64,000 bases of DNA. Source: Stramonita haemastoma (Eukaryota > Mollusca > Gastropoda > Neogastropoda > Muricidae). Location of the stretch: assembly GCA_030674155.1 (NCBI GenBank), contig CM060326.1, positions 43,668,187 to 43,732,186 of the forward strand, given 5' to 3'. The notes below the pieces were generated by a model. It made no database searches and had not been told where the DNA came from. It saw only the letters and a list, made by a program, of their open reading frames with translations. Positions 51,701 through 62,730 of this stretch are shown here, in pieces. Position 1 is the first letter of the stretch. Every line of letters starts with the position of its first letter. The position numbers and the translations under genes are program-made.

Positions 51701-53675
51701 CGAACCCGCAACCTTTAGATTACGAGTACAACGCCCTAACCACTAGGCCACAGCGGCGGCTTTCTGGCAGTGTAGTGTTCAGTTACTGGTAGTGTTTCAG
51801 TTACTGGTAGTGTTCAGTTACTGGTAGTGTTCAGTTTCTGGCAGTGTAGTGTTCAGTAGTGTAGTGTTCAGTTTCTGGCAGTGTAGTGTTCAGTTACTGG
51901 TAGTGTTCAGTTTCTGGCAGTGTAGTGTTCAGTAGTGTACTGTTCAGTTACTGGCAGTGTAGTGTTCAGTAGTGTAGTGTTCAGTTTCTGGCAGTGTAGT
52001 GTTTCAGTTTCTGGCAGTGTAGTGTTCAGTTTCTGGCAATGTAGTGTTCAGTTTCTGGCAGTGTAGTGTTCAGTTTCTGGCAGTGTAGTGTTCAGTTTCT
52101 GGCAGTGTAGTGTTCAGTTTCTGGCAGTGTAGTGTTCATCTACTGGTAGTGTGCAGTTTCTGGCAGTGTAGTGTTCAGTTTCTGGCAGTGTAGTGTTCAG
52201 TTTCTGGCAGTGTAGTGTTCATCTACTGGTAGTGTTCAGTTTCTGGCAATGTAGTGTTCAGTTTCTGGCAATGTAGTGTTCATTTTCTGGCAATGTAGTG
52301 TTCAGCTACTGGCAATGTAGTGTTCAGTTTCTGGCAGTGTAGTGTTCAGTTTCTGGCAATGTAGTGATCAGCTACTGGCAATGTAGTGTTCAGCTACTGG
52401 CAATGTAGTGTTTCAGTTTCTGGCAATGTAGTGTTCAGCTACTGGCAATGTAGTGTTCAGCTACTGGCAATGTAGTGTTCAGTTTCTGGCAATGTAGTGT
52501 TCAGCTACTGGCAATGTAGTGTTCAGCTACTGGCAATGTAGTATTCAGTTTCTGTCTATGTCATGTTTTCAGTTTCTGGCAATGTAGTGTTCAGTTTCTG
52601 GCAGTGTAATGTTCAGTGTCTCGGTGGACAGGTTGTCGGTTTCCCCCACTTTCAGCTGCTATTAATCCCAGCCCAGCTGGTGCTATTTATACCAGAAACT
52701 GACCGCACTTGCACTTGGAAAAGGACGGGGCTAAAATTAGCCCTGGCCCTGGACCCTTGACTGAGTGATGTGTCAGATGAAAGGAATGACCCTTTTTGTG
52801 TGGGGGTGGGCAGGTTGATAAATATGGTCAGATGAAGGTAATGACCCATTGTGTGTGGGGGTGGGCAGTTGATAAACATGTGTCAGATGAAGGGAATGAC
52901 CCATTTGTGTGTGTGTGTGGGCAGGTTAATATACATGTCAGATGAAGGGAATGACCCATTTGTGTGTGGGGGTGGGCAGGTTGATAAACATTGTCAGATG
53001 AAGGGAATGACCCATTTGTGTGTGGGGGTGGGCAGGTTAATATACATGTCAGATGAAGGGAATGACCCATTGTGTGTGGGGGTGGGCAGGTTGATAAACA
53101 TGTGTCAGATGAAGGGAATGACCCATTGTGTGTGGGGGTGGGCAGGTTGATAAACATGTGTCAGATGAAGGGAATGCCCATTTGTGTGGTGGGGGTGGGC
53201 AGGTTTGATAAACATGTCAGATGAAGGGAATGACCCATTGTGTGTGGGGGTGGGCAGGTTGATATACATGTCAGATGAAGGGAATGACCCATTTGTGTGT
53301 GGGGGTGGGCAGGTTGATAAACATGTGTCAGATGAAGGGAATGACCCATTTGTGTGTGGGGGTGGGCAGGTTGATATACATGTCACATGAAGGGAATGAC
53401 CCATTGTGTGGGGGGGTGGGCAGGTTAATAAACATGTCACATGAAGGGAATGACCCATTTGTGTGTGGGGGTGGGCAGGTTCTGCAGGGCCAGACGTTCA
53501 CCACACTGCAGACGGATGGCGGACAGGAGACGATCATCATCGTGCAGGCGGCTGACCCCAACGAGGTCACCCACGCCATTGTGGAGGGGAGGAAGGGGTG
53601 GAGTTCACCATGCAGCCAGCTGAGGAGGAACCCTCCACCTCAGCCACCATTTTCACTGCCCAGATGCAGACGTAA
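46124..53675 (+). CDS. Large nuclear protein: acidic N-terminus, five AT-hook-like motifs, eight C2H2 zinc fingers
   Basis: Exons 46121-48758, 49424-49624, 50192-50554, 51050-51268, 53479-53675, all internal junctions phase 0. Seen in order: Glu/Asp-rich N-terminus (46124-46680); AT-hook cores RGRPP, RGRPRK, RGRPKK (twice) and SGRPKK; basic/Ser region; polyglutamate tract (about 48010-48075); Thr/Val-rich segment; first finger CPFCEKAF; seven further fingers, three of them split by introns; acidic and Gln-rich C-terminus ending AQMQT. This suggests a chromatin or transcription factor binding AT-rich and specific DNA. The frame changes by one base near 46690, 47088 and 53586, each beside an A or G run. 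With one base missing at each, the phases close exactly (about 1,205 aa), so sequence error is more likely than decay. I do not recognise the orthologue. Confidence 0.85.
48990..49290 (+). repeat. ~55-60-bp degenerate tandem repeat, intron 1 of the AT-hook/zinc-finger gene
   Basis: Units with acattatttccagtgtctgg and gaattatgag, about five copies. Confidence 0.75.
49424..49624 (+). CDS. AT-hook/zinc-finger gene, coding exon 2 (fingers 2-4)
   Basis: Acceptor tactttttcag|GTGACAAAG, donor CATCAAG|GTCAGA. Completes finger 2 ([18 protein letters not shown]), encodes finger 3 (CPICTKVV...HMRTVH), and begins finger 4 ([19 protein letters not shown]). Confidence 0.9.
49610..49800 (+). repeat. Tandem copies of the AT-hook/zinc-finger exon 2 donor
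   Basis: The exon end ACACACATCAAG|GTCAGA is followed by acacacatcaaagtcagatt, acacacatcaagatac, actgatcaaagtcagatg and acacacatcaaatcaaggta. Confidence 0.8.
49800..50150 (+). repeat. 30-bp minisatellite, about twelve copies
   Basis: Unit ctctttatagctaaaactct then gatgcccaaa. It is a multiple of three and stop-free in one frame, producing a spurious open frame. Confidence 0.93.
50192..50554 (+). CDS. AT-hook/zinc-finger gene, coding exon 3 (fingers 4-8)
   Basis: Acceptor gaatttttcag|GGGATGC, donor GGCAAG|GTGGGG. Carries fingers starting [24 protein letters not shown] and CDMCHETF. One classical HTGEKPHKC linker joins two fingers. Confidence 0.93.
50707..50803 (+). repeat. 24-bp minisatellite, four copies, resembling the exon 4 acceptor
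   Basis: Unit aatgattgtgccgattcatg plus tggc aligns with the acceptor/exon text aatgattgtccaggtgcacg plus tggc at 51037-51060, 19 of 24 positions identical by eye. Confidence 0.8.
50810..51036 (+). mobile_element. SINE-B 5'-truncated copy abutting a splice acceptor
   Basis: Core GAGACTATAAACCGAGGC through GTGCTTATTCCATTATCC, ending in a run of about 22 A residues at 51015-51035. Only 14 bases separate its tail from the acceptor of coding exon 4. Confidence 0.85.
51050..51268 (+). CDS. AT-hook/zinc-finger gene, coding exon 4
   Basis: Acceptor gattgtccag|GTGCACG, donor TCTCAG|GTGAGA. The first codons (VH) supply the last histidine of finger 8. It then encodes an acidic/Gln-rich segment with [17 protein letters not shown]. 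The acceptor is preceded by the A-rich tail of a SINE rather than a pyrimidine tract. Confidence 0.85.
51280..52620 (+). repeat. 20-bp minisatellite, more than 50 copies, split by SINE-A
   Basis: Unit gtagtgttcagtttctggca with variants (ttactggta, ctactggcaa). It starts about 10 bp after the exon 4 donor. Confidence 0.95.
51460..51760 (-). mobile_element. SINE-A copy 4, in intron 4 of the AT-hook/zinc-finger gene
   Basis: Sits inside a 20-bp minisatellite. Target duplication tttctggcagtgt at 51447-51459 and 51761-51773, although this is also part of the tandem unit. Confidence 0.9.
52755..53478 (+). repeat. ~58-bp minisatellite whose last unit is the exon 5 acceptor
   Basis: About twelve units of tcagatgaagggaatgaccc with gtgtgtgggggtgggcaggt. 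The final gggcag|GTT is the splice acceptor of coding exon 5. Confidence 0.93.
53479..53675 (+). CDS. AT-hook/zinc-finger gene, coding exon 5 (C-terminus)
   Basis: Acceptor gggggtgggcag|GTTCTGC. Encodes [20 protein letters not shown] onward. As written the frame runs into repeat sequence after EGRKGW. One extra G in the run at 53586-53589 would give an acidic tail ending AQMQT with TAA at 53673. The preferred end is 53675. Confidence 0.75.
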
Positions 53676-53753
53676 TATGGGGTCAGTGTCGCTTTTTTGT
53701 TTTTGTTTTTTTGAGGGCAACAGTTCGAAGCTTTATCTCCCTCTCCAATCTAA

Positions 53754-54044
53754 AATAAGTTAAAGTCTGTCCCGAGCCTAAGGCTCATCAGGCCGGTGCT
53801 TATCCCGGTTTCTGTGGCGTTAAGCGACTGAGAGTCATAGACTCCCCCCTGGATAGGACGCCAGTCTATTGCAGGGTTAACCCCCAACACAAGGTTGGTA
53901 CCCCTTTTACACCTGGGTGGGGTGAGAAAATAGCCGTAAAGAGCCTTTTCCAAGGGCACAACGCCATAGCCGAAAGCTGGGATCGAACCCGCAACCTTTA
54001 GATTACGAGTCCAACGCCCTAACCACTAGACTACAGCGGCGGCT
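53754..54044 (-). mobile_element. SINE-A copy 5, in the 3' UTR region of the AT-hook/zinc-finger gene
   Basis: Target duplication cctctccaatctaa at 53740-53753 and 54045-54058. Antisense to the host gene. Confidence 0.93.
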
Positions 54045-54374
54045 CCTCTCCAATCTAATCTTGTATTATTTATAGCCCCGCTGGCCACACAGATTATATT
54101 GGGGCATGCACGCACACACGCACACACATACACACACTTGCACACATACTTATAAACTCAAGTAAATATCGTATTCATTCATTGATACACACTTAATTTT
54201 TTTTTCATGCATTGAGATACAAGAAAAAATGATGTTCACTCAGCACCCTTTACCTTCATTTCATAAGTTAGGTCCTGGTAGTGTAAATCCCCAGGGATTC
54301 TATAGACATTAGATTCATGTCCCAAAAATTTTGTTTCTGATGAAAAAGACGACAGTGCCGTCTCCTGCCAGTGT

Positions 54375-54800
54375 GGTGCATCATTTCAGTGACAGCAGGC
54401 AAGATGTGTGGCAGCCAATCTCTGGATCTTGAAACATTCTTCTGTGATGTTTGATGAAGATGGGTCGTGGTGATGGTGATGGTGGTGGTAGCAATGATGA
54501 TGATAATGATCATTTCAGTGACAGCAGGCAAGATGTGTGGCAGCCAGTCTCTGGATCTTGAAACATTCTTCTGTGATGTTTGTGAAGATGGGTCGTGGTG
54601 GTGATGGTGGTGGTAGCAATGATGATGATGATCATCATTTCAGTGACAGCAGGCAGGACTTGTGGCAGCCATTCTCTGGATCTTGAAACATACATCTGTG
54701 TTTGTGAAGATGGGTCGTGGTGGTGATGGTGGTGGTAGCAATGAAGATGATAACGACCATGCTAATTCCCATCATTATTCTGTTGTTTCAGGGACAGCAG
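54375..54800 (+). repeat. ~120-bp tandem repeat copying the acceptor at 54,791
   Basis: tttcagtgacagcaggca occurs at 54384, 54513 and 54638, then tttcagggacagcaggca at 54786. Confidence 0.85.
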
Positions 54801-55799
54801 GCAGGAAACAGAGCATGTTGCTGATCCCTGGGGTCAGCGTGGCTACAGAGGATGTTCCCATGCCTGGGAGTAGGCGCACTGCCCCGTCCCTCGCGGGACT
54901 TGCGGGACTTGCGGACTGGCTTGGCTGGTGGCCAGGCCATCCCTCCCTCCCTTCCCCCCTCCCTCTCTCCCTCCCACCCTGTGCTGCTGTGCTCAGTCCA
55001 GGAATGACCATGATGTGTGTGTGTTGTTGCTGTGGAGACTTAACAGTGTGTCTGGGGTGTGTGACCTTGCCCTCCACCATTGAGAGAGAATGAGAATGTG
55101 GCTGTGGCTGTGGCGGATCATTGTGCATGGCACTGTGGGTCTTTTCTGATGCAGGAAAAACCTTTGGGGGGGCAAGGGGAAGGGGAGGGAGGGAGGGGGG
55201 ATGTGTGTAAAGAGGCGTACGTTTGTTTGTCATTTTACATTGTATTGTGGGAGAGTTTCATGGGTGATTTCCCTTCCGTTTTAAACGGAATTATGTATCG
55301 GCGATTTTTTCTTTTTTTTTTTTTCCTTTAAAGAAACAATTAATTTGCTGTATGTGTGATAAAATACATAGCAAGCAATAGTGGGCATGAGTTTGAAGCT
55401 GAAACCATTTTCTAAGAGCTGGTGTGCTCTAACCAAGATGTGGGCACTTTGTCTGAACTCTAGTTGCTATGAAACATACGAGGTAACAAAATTCGATGCG
55501 GCTGGTGCCCAATGCTCGGGAGTGATCATTTGTATGTGTGGACTTTTCCTCTCCTGAGCAGCATACTGTTGATGACTGAATCGATAGTTGTGGCATCCAA
55601 CTCTGTTAAAAAGATGGTGATGAATTTCGTAGATGTTGTTTTTTACTAGATCATTTTAGACTGAGAATTTTTTTTTTTTTTTTTAAATAAATTTTTTTTA
55701 CTTGAAACAGTGAAACCAATATCAGTATAAACATAGCACAACAGTGACAGTAACTAAGATGTTATAACAAAAATATTTGATAAATGAAATTCTCTCTCC

Positions 55800-55805
55800 T
55801 CACCC

Positions 55806-55872
<67 letters not shown>

Positions 55873-55880
55873 CAACACAC
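55800..55880. repeat. (CA)n microsatellite
   Basis: Pure CA. Confidence 0.97.
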
Positions 55881-56279
55881 GCAAACACACAAAAGAACTT
55901 AGTTTTCATGCATTGAAAATTGGAGATCTTCAAGAGTTAATTATTGCCAAATGGAACAGAGTCTGGTGACATGTGCCCGTCAAAGAACAAATTGAAGGAT
56001 AAGAGAAAACTGCTATTGTAATCACCTATGAGTAGATTTGAAGACACACACACTACACACACCCACACACACATGCGCACACGCGCATGCACACGCATAC
56101 TCACACACTTCCTATTTCTTTATCATTTAGTAAAAAAAAACTATCCCAGATTTACCGAAATTTGAAGACAAAAGTTTCCAAAGTATTTGTTCAAATTAGC
56201 AAACTAGGAATCATTCCGAACACAACCTTGACCTATATGATTTATCAAGTGTGGAAAATGATGACGTAAATGTTTTCTA

Positions 56280-56930
56280 GAGCCTTTTTACGAAAGGTGT
56301 TACGTCAGCTGCTGAGCTCTCTATTTCAAATGTAAACATCAATGCAGTGGGAAGCAAAAAGGCAATATATGGTGGACAGAAGAATGTGAAGAGGCAGTCC
56401 ATTATAAAAAAAAGAGCTGCATTCGTTATACCCGACTTAAAAGTAAAAAGATCTTTTTGTTTCATGAAAAGTTTTGCAATATACACTTCTGAATTGTTTG
56501 CAATTTTTATGTCGCTAAATTACCTTTCAAATATTTCTCATGCGATTTACAATATTGTTTTTTGTGTTGATTCAAAATCAGTTTTACTGGCTTTGAAACA
56601 TTGGGACTCTTAAACTGAGAAATGGTGTTATTTTTTAAATTAAGTTCCATTGTGCATTCTCTTGTTTCTAAAGGTATCAGGATAAATTTTTGCTGGCTGC
56701 CATCACATAGCGATCTTTACTGGAACGAGTTGGCAGATTCTCTGGCAAAACACGGTGCTTCAGAATGTACAAGTGACATAATTATTAATAGTATAGGACT
56801 ATGTTTATCTTCATTTGAAATTATTTTAATTCTTGCAAACTCTATGTATTCAAAGTTTTTTAGACTTCACTTAAATCGTTTGTGTTGCCCACAAAGTATA
56901 GAAATTATTTCATAAACTACATCTAAATGC
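56280..56930 (+). pseudogene. LINE RNase H remnant
   Basis: Two frames encode [41 protein letters not shown] and later INFCWLPSHSDLYWNELADS with LAKHGAS. These are the strand and helix motifs of a LINE RNase H domain, with a frameshift near 56,610. Same family as the 10.6-11.7 kb remnant. Confidence 0.75.
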
Positions 56931-58630
56931 TTAGAAAACTAAATATTAAAAAAATGTTTTCTGCATATGTTCTCTATTATATACAGTCCATCATATATTG
57001 TTTGATTGCCCCATGCTCATTGCCTCATATAAAAGCAAAAAGATAGATCTCGGGGAAAAAAAAAAGGAAATATCCAAAGTGTTATGTATGATTCGAGTCG
57101 CATGTCCTAGTATCAGTTGCAGAAAGTATTTGCCAGTCACCAGTAGGACAGTTACTATAAATGAAATTTTATAAACTTATCACCATCCATTACATTCTTC
57201 ATCCTTTCACTTTTCCCCTTTTCAGTGCATTCTTAACATGTATATACTGTTGTCTAAATCACCTTGTAGTGAATGGACATAGACCAATGAGAAGAAGAAC
57301 ACACACACACACACACACACAACACACACACACACACACCACACACACACTCCAGAAATATGTATTATCATTTCTATTTTGGGTGGCAGTCAATGATAAG
57401 GTTAGCATGGGTAGGCTATGAATGTAATACTGCATAACTAGCACATGAATTTCTTTAAAAGCTCTGAAGATTTCTTTGAATTTTATACAGAGGTCTCTAT
57501 AAACCCTCTACATATCTAATGAGGAAAAAGTGTCAAGGCCTATGCTTTTAATTCCACTCTTTGGCAAGACCTCTCGTTCAGGCTCCAACAACAATGCTGC
57601 AAAAAAAAAATTTTTGTTGACAGTTGCTGTTTGTAGACAGCAAAGAGAATTGGACGTTGTTTTCACACATGGTTGTTTTTCATTTCAGGAGACAGTTTGT
57701 TTAGATTTAAAAAAAAAAAGAAAAAAAAGTCTTCAGCTTCAGGGGGTTGTGCCCCCCTGACCCCTGCTTAGGGGGGGGGGGGGGGAAGGGGGTGTCACAC
57801 CACTCCCTTAAGCTCATCCACTGTAATATTCCTCATTTTGACTAGAAACAGGTTGGTTGCTTTGCTCTGTCATTCATGTAGTATGTATTTCAGATATTCA
57901 CTTCAAGCCTTAGACATCTTTGTTAGCTATGAAGTATGATTGTTTAAAAAAAAAACAACTTTTTTTTATAAAGACTTGAATGTAGGTGCTTGCTATGGTA
58001 AAAAAACAAAAACAAAATTGGTTCTTAATATATTGGAAAAAAACAAAAAAAAACTAATGAGTTTATTAAAAACAAAAAAGAAAGGAATACTGATTTAAAA
58101 GCATGAGTTTATCAGTTAATGAAGTATTGCATCATTTTTTGTGATGAGTCTAACAAGATCGTAAAATGTGGGGAAGGGAGGGGATTTGTGTGTAAAGAGG
58201 CACAAGATTGTCTTACCAAGACTAAAAATATTGTATTCTGAAAAAGACCAGTTTTTGTTCGATTGGTTGGTTATTTTTTTGTTTTGTTGTTTTTTTGCTT
58301 TACTGTTTCCGTTGGCTGTGAGTATGAAATCACCAACACCCTTAGATTTGATGCTGTAACTTAACAAATTTTTGATGCTGCTTTCCTAAATTTCATGACT
58401 TTGTCAATAAATCTGTCATACACATCCTCAGAAAATTGTTTGTTTATGTTTTAAATGATAAATAACTAAACAAAAAGTGTTCAGTATGTTGTGGGTGTGA
58501 GCATACCCATACTTCTGAAGAATGCACTCTACACACTGTACATTGTGAGTGTACAGCCACACCCCCGTGCTTATTTTAGAATGATAGCTCCCCCTTTGAG
58601 GATCCTTGGGGCCTGTCAGTATAAGTAGCA
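56931..58630. other. Gene-free AT-rich stretch
   Basis: Short (CA)n at 57300-57350, poly-G at 57771, and an AATAAA at 58406 that could be a distal polyadenylation signal. No coding signal recognised. Confidence 0.5.
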
Positions 58631-58635
58631 TGCCT

Positions 58636-58922
58636 TAGTTAAAGTTGAAGTCTGTCCCGAGCCTAAGGCTCATCAGGCCCGTGCTTATCCCGGTTTCTGT
58701 GGCGTTAAGCGACTGAAAGTCTTGGACTCCCCCCTGGATAGGACGCCAGTCTATCGCAGGGTTAACCCCCAACACAAAGTTGGTACCCCTTTTACACCTG
58801 GGTGGGGTGAGAAAATAGCCGTAAAGTGCCTTTTTCAAGGGCACAACGCCATAGCCGAAAGCTGGGATCAAACCTGCAACCTTTAGATTATGAGTCCAAT
58901 GCCCTAACCACTAGACTACAGC
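58636..58922 (-). mobile_element. SINE-A copy 6
   Basis: Target duplication aagtagcatgcct at 58623-58635 and 58923-58935. Confidence 0.93.
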
Positions 58923-58979
58923 AAGTAGCATGCCTACCCTCTAGAAATTCACAGCTAGAAGTAGAAAATCCCTCTTATC

Positions 58980-59205
58980 TATTCCTCTGTTTCTGTCTTG
59001 TTCCTTTTCTTCCTGTCACTTTCTTGTCCTTTGTCTGCCTTCTTGGTCCATTCTTCTGCCTTTTTGGAGAAAGACTTAAAAATAGTTTTCTCCCATGCCA
59101 AAGTTGGATACGCTTGGCCTGGTTTATCAGGCACTTGATGGCAGCACAATGCATTTTGGCTTATATGACAGAAAACAGTAGTTGCTGTGTGAGTGTTCAA
59201 AGGAG
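58980..59205 (-). repeat. Dispersed repeat F, second copy
   Basis: Open on the minus strand from TATTVFC to KKADKGQESDRKKRNK. Shares substitutions that keep amino acids similar to the 33.3-kb copy, which suggests a former coding element. Confidence 0.5.
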
Positions 59206-59315
59206 GAGGAGGATAGTGTTCTCTTGTGAACACCCTCTGTATGGCTTGATTGCCAGGACACCTATCCTTGTAAAGAGAGTCGGTGTGCTCTGCTATGTTG
59301 TAGTGGTACCATCCT

Positions 59316-59344
59316 TCAGAGAGAGAGAGAGAAAATACGAAAGA

Positions 59345-59394
<50 letters not shown>

Positions 59395-59400
59395 TATTGG
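59316..59400. repeat. (GA)n microsatellite
   Basis: GAGA runs with AAGA interruptions. Confidence 0.95.
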
Positions 59401-59954
59401 GGTGTGCAATGTCTATGTGCAACACATGGATTCACTATCAGTGTGTGTGTGTGTGTGTGTGTTGGAGGGGGAAGGGGGATAAAAACGCAGATGTGTTTAC
59501 TACTTTTTGCCTTTGAGTAGACTGACCAGTGTAATGAAATATGAATAGACTTCTGAGAGATGAAAAAAGAAATCACACACATACACACTTCTTATACATG
59601 TGTACACACTGACTCTCTCTCCCTCTCTGTGTCTCATACCAGATATGCATTGTAAATCACAACATACAATGCCAAGCAAACGTGAATATTATGCTTATTT
59701 CTCATCCTTTTTTGTTTTTGTTTTGTCTTGTTAGATCACAGATTCCCATGTGCGTGTTGGTGTCCCCCCCCCCCCTTTTTTTTTCTCTTTCATGAGCTCT
59801 GGTTCTCTTGCTTTCTTCCATCTCTCTGTCTCTCTCTCTTCTCAACCCCATCTGTGTCAAAAGAAAACTTTTATTTCTAGATTAGTTTGGTTTTTGTCAT
59901 CACTCACACACTCATAGTTGCACTGAGGTGCAGTGAAATCAAATAAAATCAGAT

Positions 59955-60025
59955 CAAATATTTTTATTTTGAGGCTAATGAATAAGCCTTGGTGTGTTTT
60001 TTTTCCCCTTTGCATTCAGTACTGC
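59955..60025 (-). mobile_element. SINE-B tail fragment
   Basis: Short diverged tail (TTTGAGGCTAATGAATAAGC). Low information. Confidence 0.35.
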
Positions 60026-60724
60026 CTTATCAGAGATTACAATCATGATACAAAACAACCAACATACACCCTCTCACACAAAAAATAATATGTAACCCCC
60101 CAACCCCGCTCTCCCCCCCAACCCCCCCCCCAACCCAACAACCACCTACTCTCTCTCCCAAAGACACAAAAATAACACATTTACATAAAAAACTGACAAC
60201 CCCCCCCCCCCCACCCCCCCCAACTAAACCACATAAAATCATATGGCTTTGGCAAAAGGGAGAATTGGTCTCCACTAATATTCATCATGATGATTTTTTT
60301 TTAACCCCCAGAAAAACTCCTAATAGCAGCAACCCAAACATAGATTAAAAATGATGAAGGGGAAAAACAAGTACACATGTATATATTTAAAAAGATAATG
60401 GCATAAGTGATAACCAAATATAAAGCACACACAACCACACAGACACAATGAAAAAGAATCTGTTAAAAGAGTAAATAGACAAAGAAAAAAAATCCCCCAA
60501 ACTGAGGATTTTTAATAAAATCTACCAAAATTCAATGAACTTCGACACATGAGAGGAATAATTGATTGCAGCACATTCACCTCCATTACCACTCCAGCCA
60601 AAATGAATACAAATGTTAAACAGACAAAAATTGCCTTTTATCACAAAATTGAAAGGTTTGTGAGGGAATGTCATTTCTTTCCTAAAAATACACACATTCT
60701 TTCTCTCTGTGAATAGGGATGGGA

Positions 60725-61050
60725 TGTCCTGGTTGGTTAGAGCATTGCACATTGTGTTTGTGAACTGTTGACCCTGGTTCAAATCCCATTCAAGGGGATA
60801 TTTTCTCCAGGAGTTAATGTTAGTGCTGATTACACTACTCCTCAAAGGAATTTGGATGAGACTATAACCTGAGGTTCCGTGTGTTAACACATGTAGAACA
60901 TCTTGCACACAAATTAAAATCTGTTCCGCTCTGTGGAAGAGTGAGCCATTGAGTGCAGGTGGAAATGGGTGACAAAATTTACAAAACTGCATACACAGGG
61001 ACTGAATGTAAAAGAGCACATGAGTGCTTATTCCATTATCCTTAGGGAAA
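60725..61050 (+). mobile_element. SINE-B full copy
   Basis: Head GTCCTGGTTGGTTAGAGCA, B box TGGTTCAAATCCC, core ACTATAACCTGAGGTTCC, tail GTGCTTATTCCATTATCC. Confidence 0.8.
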
Positions 61051-61654
61051 AAAAGAGGTTCAAACAAGTTCCATATATAATATAAATGGTCAGACCAGTT
61101 TATCTGGGCCAGTATTTAACATGAAGGTATAGAATGTGTAGGCTACTAATGTAGTTGTCTATACAAAGATAGCAAACTTGGAAGTGTTAAACAAAGCTGC
61201 TTAGAGTCCTGGAGTTGCTGAGAAATCAACAGTGTTGAGTCCTGCAAAGAAGAGTGCAGACTTCAACCATCATACTTGTTTTGCATGAAGTTTGGGTTTT
61301 GACCAGTACTGGAGAAGAATATCTTACCTTTTTTCTTTCATCAGTTGTACAGCAGTGCAACAATACAGTTATGCCGCCTTGATTGTGGAGTGTGAGCATG
61401 TGCATGTTCCTATGTAGTTATTATATTATCATTTCTAAACAAAGCCTCTCTGTAACTGGACTAGACATTATGGATTTGATTCGATGGAATAGACAGCCTT
61501 CTATTGGATGAGTTTTTTTTTCATTAAAATAACAAAAGTGTTAAAAAATACTGTGTGGTGTGTGTGTGTTCGATAAAGAGTAGAAAAACTGGGAAGTGTT
61601 TTGGATCTATCTTTCTAAATGATAAAGTGACATGACTGAAAGTAATGAACAGAC

Positions 61655-61935
61655 TTGTACTATTGGCAAGTGTGGTAAACTGACTTGGCAGGTGGTGAAC
61701 TGACCTGACTATTGGCAAGTAATGAATTGACCTGACTATTGGCAGGTGGTGAGACTGAACCTGACTATTGGCAGGTGATGAAGTGACCTGACTATTGGCA
61801 GGTGATGAAGTGACCTGACTATTGGCAGGTGATGCACTGACCTGACTTGGCAGGTGATGAACTGACCTTGCTATTGGCAGAGGTAGATGTTGAACTGACC
61901 TGACCTAACTATTGGCAGATGATGAATGGACCTGA
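61655..61935 (+). repeat. ~27-bp minisatellite, about nine copies
   Basis: Unit ggcaggtgatgaagtgacct gactatt with variants. Confidence 0.93.
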
Positions 61936-62730
61936 CTGCTGGTGTGGGGTGGGGATTATACTTATGTTGAGCGAGTGGTTAAAGGTTTGTAGAGCGGTTT
62001 AAAATTTCCGATATATATGGACTGTGGTGACTGATCTTGAAAACACACTCACACACGTATACACAAACACACACATCATAAGCAAAATGTTTGTATGATG
62101 AGTTTTTATTAAGAACATGGTGGCACTATACCCATAGATCAACACCTCATACACACTAGAGGGACACACTTATGTGACCTAGATATTTTAAGAACATGTT
62201 CAGATTAAAAGTGCCCCAGCGCCAAATGGTGCGCACACAACACACACACACACACACACAGACGCACACACACACATAGTAGATAACACATATTCAAACT
62301 AACCTTCATATCAATCATATAGTTATTATCACATTTACATTAAATACATTTCCACATATACACACACCAGATGACACCATATGTAGAATCCTCATCTTTC
62401 ACACAACACTCGGCATCACACACACTATCAACACTGGCTATCCTTGAAACACCGACTCACAGTGGCACACAACAATGCCGTCAAAAAAGCCAAAATCACA
62501 ACACAGGTGAACTCACTGTAAATCCTCTGATGTGAATATATACATATATTTTCACCTGATAACCTGAAGCCTACCCATCACAGGGCCTTTCCAACAGCAA
62601 CCTTCACCTACTAGCCTAACACTGACCCATTACGAAACCCTTTTTTCTTGTAAAACATCAAGGGTGTCATGTCATAATAACAGTGGCAATCATATAATTA
62701 TTATTGAGTCAGTCAGGCCTGAGAGATCAG
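61936..62730. other. Gene-free stretch
   Basis: Unique-looking AT-rich DNA with short CA runs at 62235. No gene signal. Confidence 0.5.

Larger units (their letters stand above)
53676..55330 (+). other. Probable 3' UTR of the AT-hook/zinc-finger gene, possibly spliced
   Basis: After the TAA a donor-like GG|GTCAGT lies at 53682, and a good acceptor (ttgtttcag|GGACAGC) lies at 54792, suggesting a spliced 3' UTR. An antisense SINE lies in between (53754-54044). The exon-like block from 54792 has an open frame of about 100 codons but no recognisable domain. Its start is repeated three times upstream. Confidence 0.4.

Noticed and set aside
52828..53458. Open frames with MGHSLHLT or CVGVGRLI repeats
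   Set aside because: They come from the ~58-bp intronic minisatellite.
54662..55093. A 143-codon open frame as a separate gene
   Set aside because: It begins inside the ~120-bp tandem repeat and has no domain. A 3' UTR exon of the upstream gene is more likely.
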